Of a stretch of 23,558 nt of DNA, positions 21,377 through 23,558 are shown in pieces. Positions within the stretch are counted from its first letter, which is position 1, and the number at the start of each line of letters is the position of its first letter. The DNA is from Chlamydiia bacterium. Lineage in GTDB: Bacteria > Chlamydiota > Chlamydiia > Chlamydiales > SM23-39. The DNA is taken from positions 1 through 23,558 of the forward strand of contig JACQAR010000014.1 of the NCBI GenBank assembly GCA_016194825.1. The letters are read 5' to 3'. The translations under genes and the position numbers were made by a program. Below the pieces are notes generated by a model that searched no databases, had not been told where the DNA came from, and saw only the letters and a program-made list of their open reading frames with translations.

Positions 21377-22735
21377 ATGATGGATGCATTTCGCGCGTGG
21401 TTCTCAAAACACAAAGAGCAGATCCGCGCCGAGTTTTTTCAGTTCTTGCGCTTTGCGTCGATCAGCGCAGATCCAGCATACAAAACACAAATGAGACAGT
21501 GTGCAGAATGGCTCCAGCGCTATTTGGGAACATTCTCTCATACTGAGATCATCGAAACGCCTGGCCATCCGCTTGTGTATGCAGAAGAGTGCAGTGCAGG
21601 TCCTAGCAAACCCACTTTGTTGATTTATGGTCATTACGACGTGCAGCCCATCGATCCTGTGGAGCTTTGGCACAGTCCGCCTTTCGAGCCTACGGAGCGA
21701 GAGGGATTCATCTATGCACGAGGTGCAGTCGATGATAAAGGACAGATTTTTTATGCCGTTCTTGCGGCTTTAGCGATGAAGCAAATCAGCGGTAAGTTGC
21801 CCATTAATCTCAAATTCTGTATCGAGGGGGAAGAGGAATCAAGTAGCATGGGGCTCAGCCGAGTACTTCCTAAACTGCACAAAAAAGTCGCTGCCGATTA
21901 TTTGCTCATTCCCGATTTTGGACAGTACGATGCCGCGACGCCTGCCATTACGTTGGGTTGCCGCGGTCTAGTTGGTTTAGAAGTGACGCTCACCGGATCG
22001 AGCGCCGATCTGCACTCCGGAACCTACGGAGGGATTGCGTACAACCCCAATCGAGCTCTGGTAGAACTGTTGGCCAAACTCTGGGATTCAGAAGGGCGCG
22101 TGCGAGTCGACGGTTTTTACGATGATGTGGAAGAGGTCGATGCGGCTACGCTCAAAAATTTTGCAGCTTCCAATAGCAAAGAGCAGTATCGGAAAGAATT
22201 TGGGATTGCAGCGTTTGGTGGTGAGAAGGGGCGCACGTTGCAAGAGGCGAGCGAATGCCGTCCCACGCTCGAGCTCAATGGCATTTGCGGCGGCTACTGC
22301 GGTGCAGGACTCAAAACCGTGATCCCGGCTCACGCCAAAGCTAAGATCACCTGCCGACTCGTCCCGAATCAAGATCCTGCTAAAATTGGCCGGCAAGTCG
22401 AGGCCTTTTTACAAAAACAAGCGCTAGCAGGGATGCAAGTCAAAGTCGAGATCTATCCGGGAGGTGCTTTTGCCTTTCGCTCCCATCTGAGATCCAAGTT
22501 GGCCCAAGCAGTGGCCAGCGCGTCGGAAGAAGTATGTGGCAAAGCGTGTGTCCGGCAGCTCAGTGGAGGTTCCATTCCGATCATTCCTGAGTTAGTGAAA
22601 GCATCGGGCGCCGAGGCAGTGGGCATGGGATATGGGCTGCTCGACGATGCCATCCATTCACCCAATGAGCGCTTCGATATGATCCGCTTTGAAAAGGGAT
22701 TTCTTACTGTTGCGAGGACATTAGAGTTGTTATGA
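21377..22735 (+). CDS. M20 family metallopeptidase (dipeptidase-like)
   Basis: Zinc hydrolase of the M20/DapE-CNDP group, 452 aa, probably a cytosolic dipeptidase. Metal and catalytic residues are visible: GHYDVQP (H86, catalytic D88), RGAVDDKGQ (D119), IEGEEESSS (E152 base, E153), PDF (D180) and a C-terminal His in DDAIHSPNERF. The dimerisation domain has DLHSGTYGG (H213). LNGICGGYCGAGLKTVIP and RLVPNQDP resemble Xaa-His dipeptidase relatives as I recall them. ATG 21377 and 21380 are both possible. ATCATAT (21366-21372) and ATATGAT (21375-21381) are inverted copies covering the start. It overlaps the next gene by ATGA. Confidence 0.92.
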   Translation: MMDAFRAWFSKHKEQIRAEFFQFLRFASISADPAYKTQMRQCAEWLQRYLGTFSHTEIIETPGHPLVYAEECSAGPSKPTLLIYGHYDVQPIDPVELWHSPPFEPTEREGFIYARGAVDDKGQIFYAVLAALAMKQISGKLPINLKFCIEGEEESSSMGLSRVLPKLHKKVAADYLLIPDFGQYDAATPAITLGCRGLVGLEVTLTGSSADLHSGTYGGIAYNPNRALVELLAKLWDSEGRVRVDGFYDDVEEVDAATLKNFAASNSKEQYRKEFGIAAFGGEKGRTLQEASECRPTLELNGICGGYCGAGLKTVIPAHAKAKITCRLVPNQDPAKIGRQVEAFLQKQALAGMQVKVEIYPGGAFAFRSHLRSKLAQAVASASEEVCGKACVRQLSGGSIPIIPELVKASGAEAVGMGYGLLDDAIHSPNERFDMIRFEKGFLTVARTLELL

Positions 22736-23558
22736 ACCTGCTGCAGATGTGTGGACCGATCGCTCTTCTCTGTCTGATTGCGCTCTCTCCTTCTTCTGCT
22801 CTTGTGGCCATTCCTGGTTACGCCTTGACTCTTTTTTACCGCAAGCGTGGGTTTGCCTATGCGCTGCTCTTGCTAGCTCTGGGAGCGTTTTTGTATCACG
22901 GCTTTTTGGATCCGGCTCGGCCGCTTTGGCGCTTAGGGCTGGAGCTATCACTCGGACTTTCTTTTTGGGTGATCGCATTTACGCAAGAGGAAAGCCATAC
23001 AGAGCAGTTGACCCAAGAAGGGATTTTGCAGACACGCACTGCGGCGCTTACCAATGTAGAAGAGGACTTAAGCAAGCAGCGAGAGACACATACTACAGCA
23101 CAGATAGCAGCCGATGAAAAGATGGCCTCTTATCAAGCTCGACTAGAAGAGCAAGAAAAAGAGTACAATTCTATCCTCATCCTGAATGAAGTACTTCGCA
23201 AGACAGCGGCATGTCATATTGAAGAGAAAAAAGAGCTCGAAAAAAATAGCATCGATTTGGAGAGGCTGATTGTCCAGCTCAAAGAACAGATCCATCGCCT
23301 CGAGCTGGGCCGGCCTCCGCGCGATCAGCTGATGCAGGAGCTGAATGCTGCGCGTGTCGAAAAAGAACAGATGCGGCATGTCAATGAGGCGCTGGTGAAG
23401 CTCCATGCCCAGAAGAGCCAAGAGCTCCAACAGCTCCAGGCGCAGATCTGCACTACCCCTGAGCCTCTTCCTCAATCACGATCAATATATCTGCAGCTGA
23501 GCAAGCAATTTGAAGAAAAAACAGAAGTGCTCCATCGCACGATCCAGGAGCTGTTTAA
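22732..23558 (+). CDS. Membrane-anchored coiled-coil protein, 5' part
   Basis: From ATG 22732, overlapping the preceding stop (ATGA), the frame is open to the window end: 275 codons, so the gene is truncated by the window. Two or three N-terminal hydrophobic helices lie at about 7-35, 40-58 and 68-84. From about residue 85 the protein is Glu/Lys/Gln/Leu rich with heptad-like spacing, a long coiled coil. It is interrupted by a short Pro-containing turn (CTTPEPLPQSRS) and resumes with QLSKQFEEKTEVLHRTIQEL. The layout (membrane anchor, then coiled coil) is seen in several chlamydial proteins, but I cannot name the family. Translation is probably coupled to the M20 gene. Confidence 0.8.
   Translation, partial: MNLLQMCGPIALLCLIALSPSSALVAIPGYALTLFYRKRGFAYALLLLALGAFLYHGFLDPARPLWRLGLELSLGLSFWVIAFTQEESHTEQLTQEGILQTRTAALTNVEEDLSKQRETHTTAQIAADEKMASYQARLEEQEKEYNSILILNEVLRKTAACHIEEKKELEKNSIDLERLIVQLKEQIHRLELGRPPRDQLMQELNAARVEKEQMRHVNEALVKLHAQKSQELQQLQAQICTTPEPLPQSRSIYLQLSKQFEEKTEVLHRTIQELF

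Overview
The window reads as a member of the phylum Chlamydiae outside the Chlamydiaceae, i.e. an environmental or amoeba-associated lineage. The order dnaG - glyS - pgsA - glgA - rplY(ctc) - pth - rpsF - rpsR - rplI is, from memory, the same as in Chlamydia trachomatis. Here it is interleaved with genes Chlamydiaceae lack or replaced: prs, the heptose genes hldD and hldE, an alpha2-type glycyl-tRNA synthetase, rlmN and DoxX. Base composition looks close to 50% GC by eye, high for the phylum. No genus is assigned.

Layout. 1-318: 3' end of an MFS transporter. 433-2559: dnaG followed by a broken DCC-family (DUF393) oxidoreductase gene. 2582-4774: glyS and a divergent family-2 glycosyltransferase. 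4836-6838: two unrecognised convergent genes separated by a 176-bp element with 28-bp terminal inverted repeats. 6897-9135: DoxX, then divergent rlmN and pgsA. 9132-10604: glgA, tail to tail with pgsA. 10605-11466: an 862-bp gene-free block, a mosaic inverted repeat built of small hairpins with promoter-like ends. 11487-14736: tRNA-Gln(TTG), prs, rplY, pth, rpsF, rpsR, rplI, all on + and tightly spaced. 14738-18480: hldD, a proline-rich possible effector gene, hldE. 18524-21113: a small membrane protein and the minus-strand pair htpX-mnmA. 21114-23558: a small unknown, an M20 dipeptidase-like hydrolase and the start of a membrane-anchored coiled-coil protein.

How they fit together. Most of the window is housekeeping: replication priming, translation, tRNA and rRNA modification, phospholipid and glycogen synthesis, PRPP supply. 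hldD and hldE point to ADP-heptose chemistry, but the adenylyltransferase half of HldE looks degenerate. The accessory signals lie in the hairpin-rich intergenic blocks and in the protein at 15779-17149, which combines a Cys/His cluster, P(T/S)AP and PPxY motifs and a possible SH2-like segment.

The strongest candidate for something undescribed is 10605-11466. Its two arms are about 84-88% identical in the alignable parts, differ by paired compensatory changes in three separate hairpins, and end in matched promoter-like sequences pointing outward into glgA and tRNA-Gln. Several genes carry lesions (an internally shortened rpsF, a frameshifted DUF393 gene, odd starts for hldD and hldE). Assembly or sequencing error must be excluded before these are given biological meaning.
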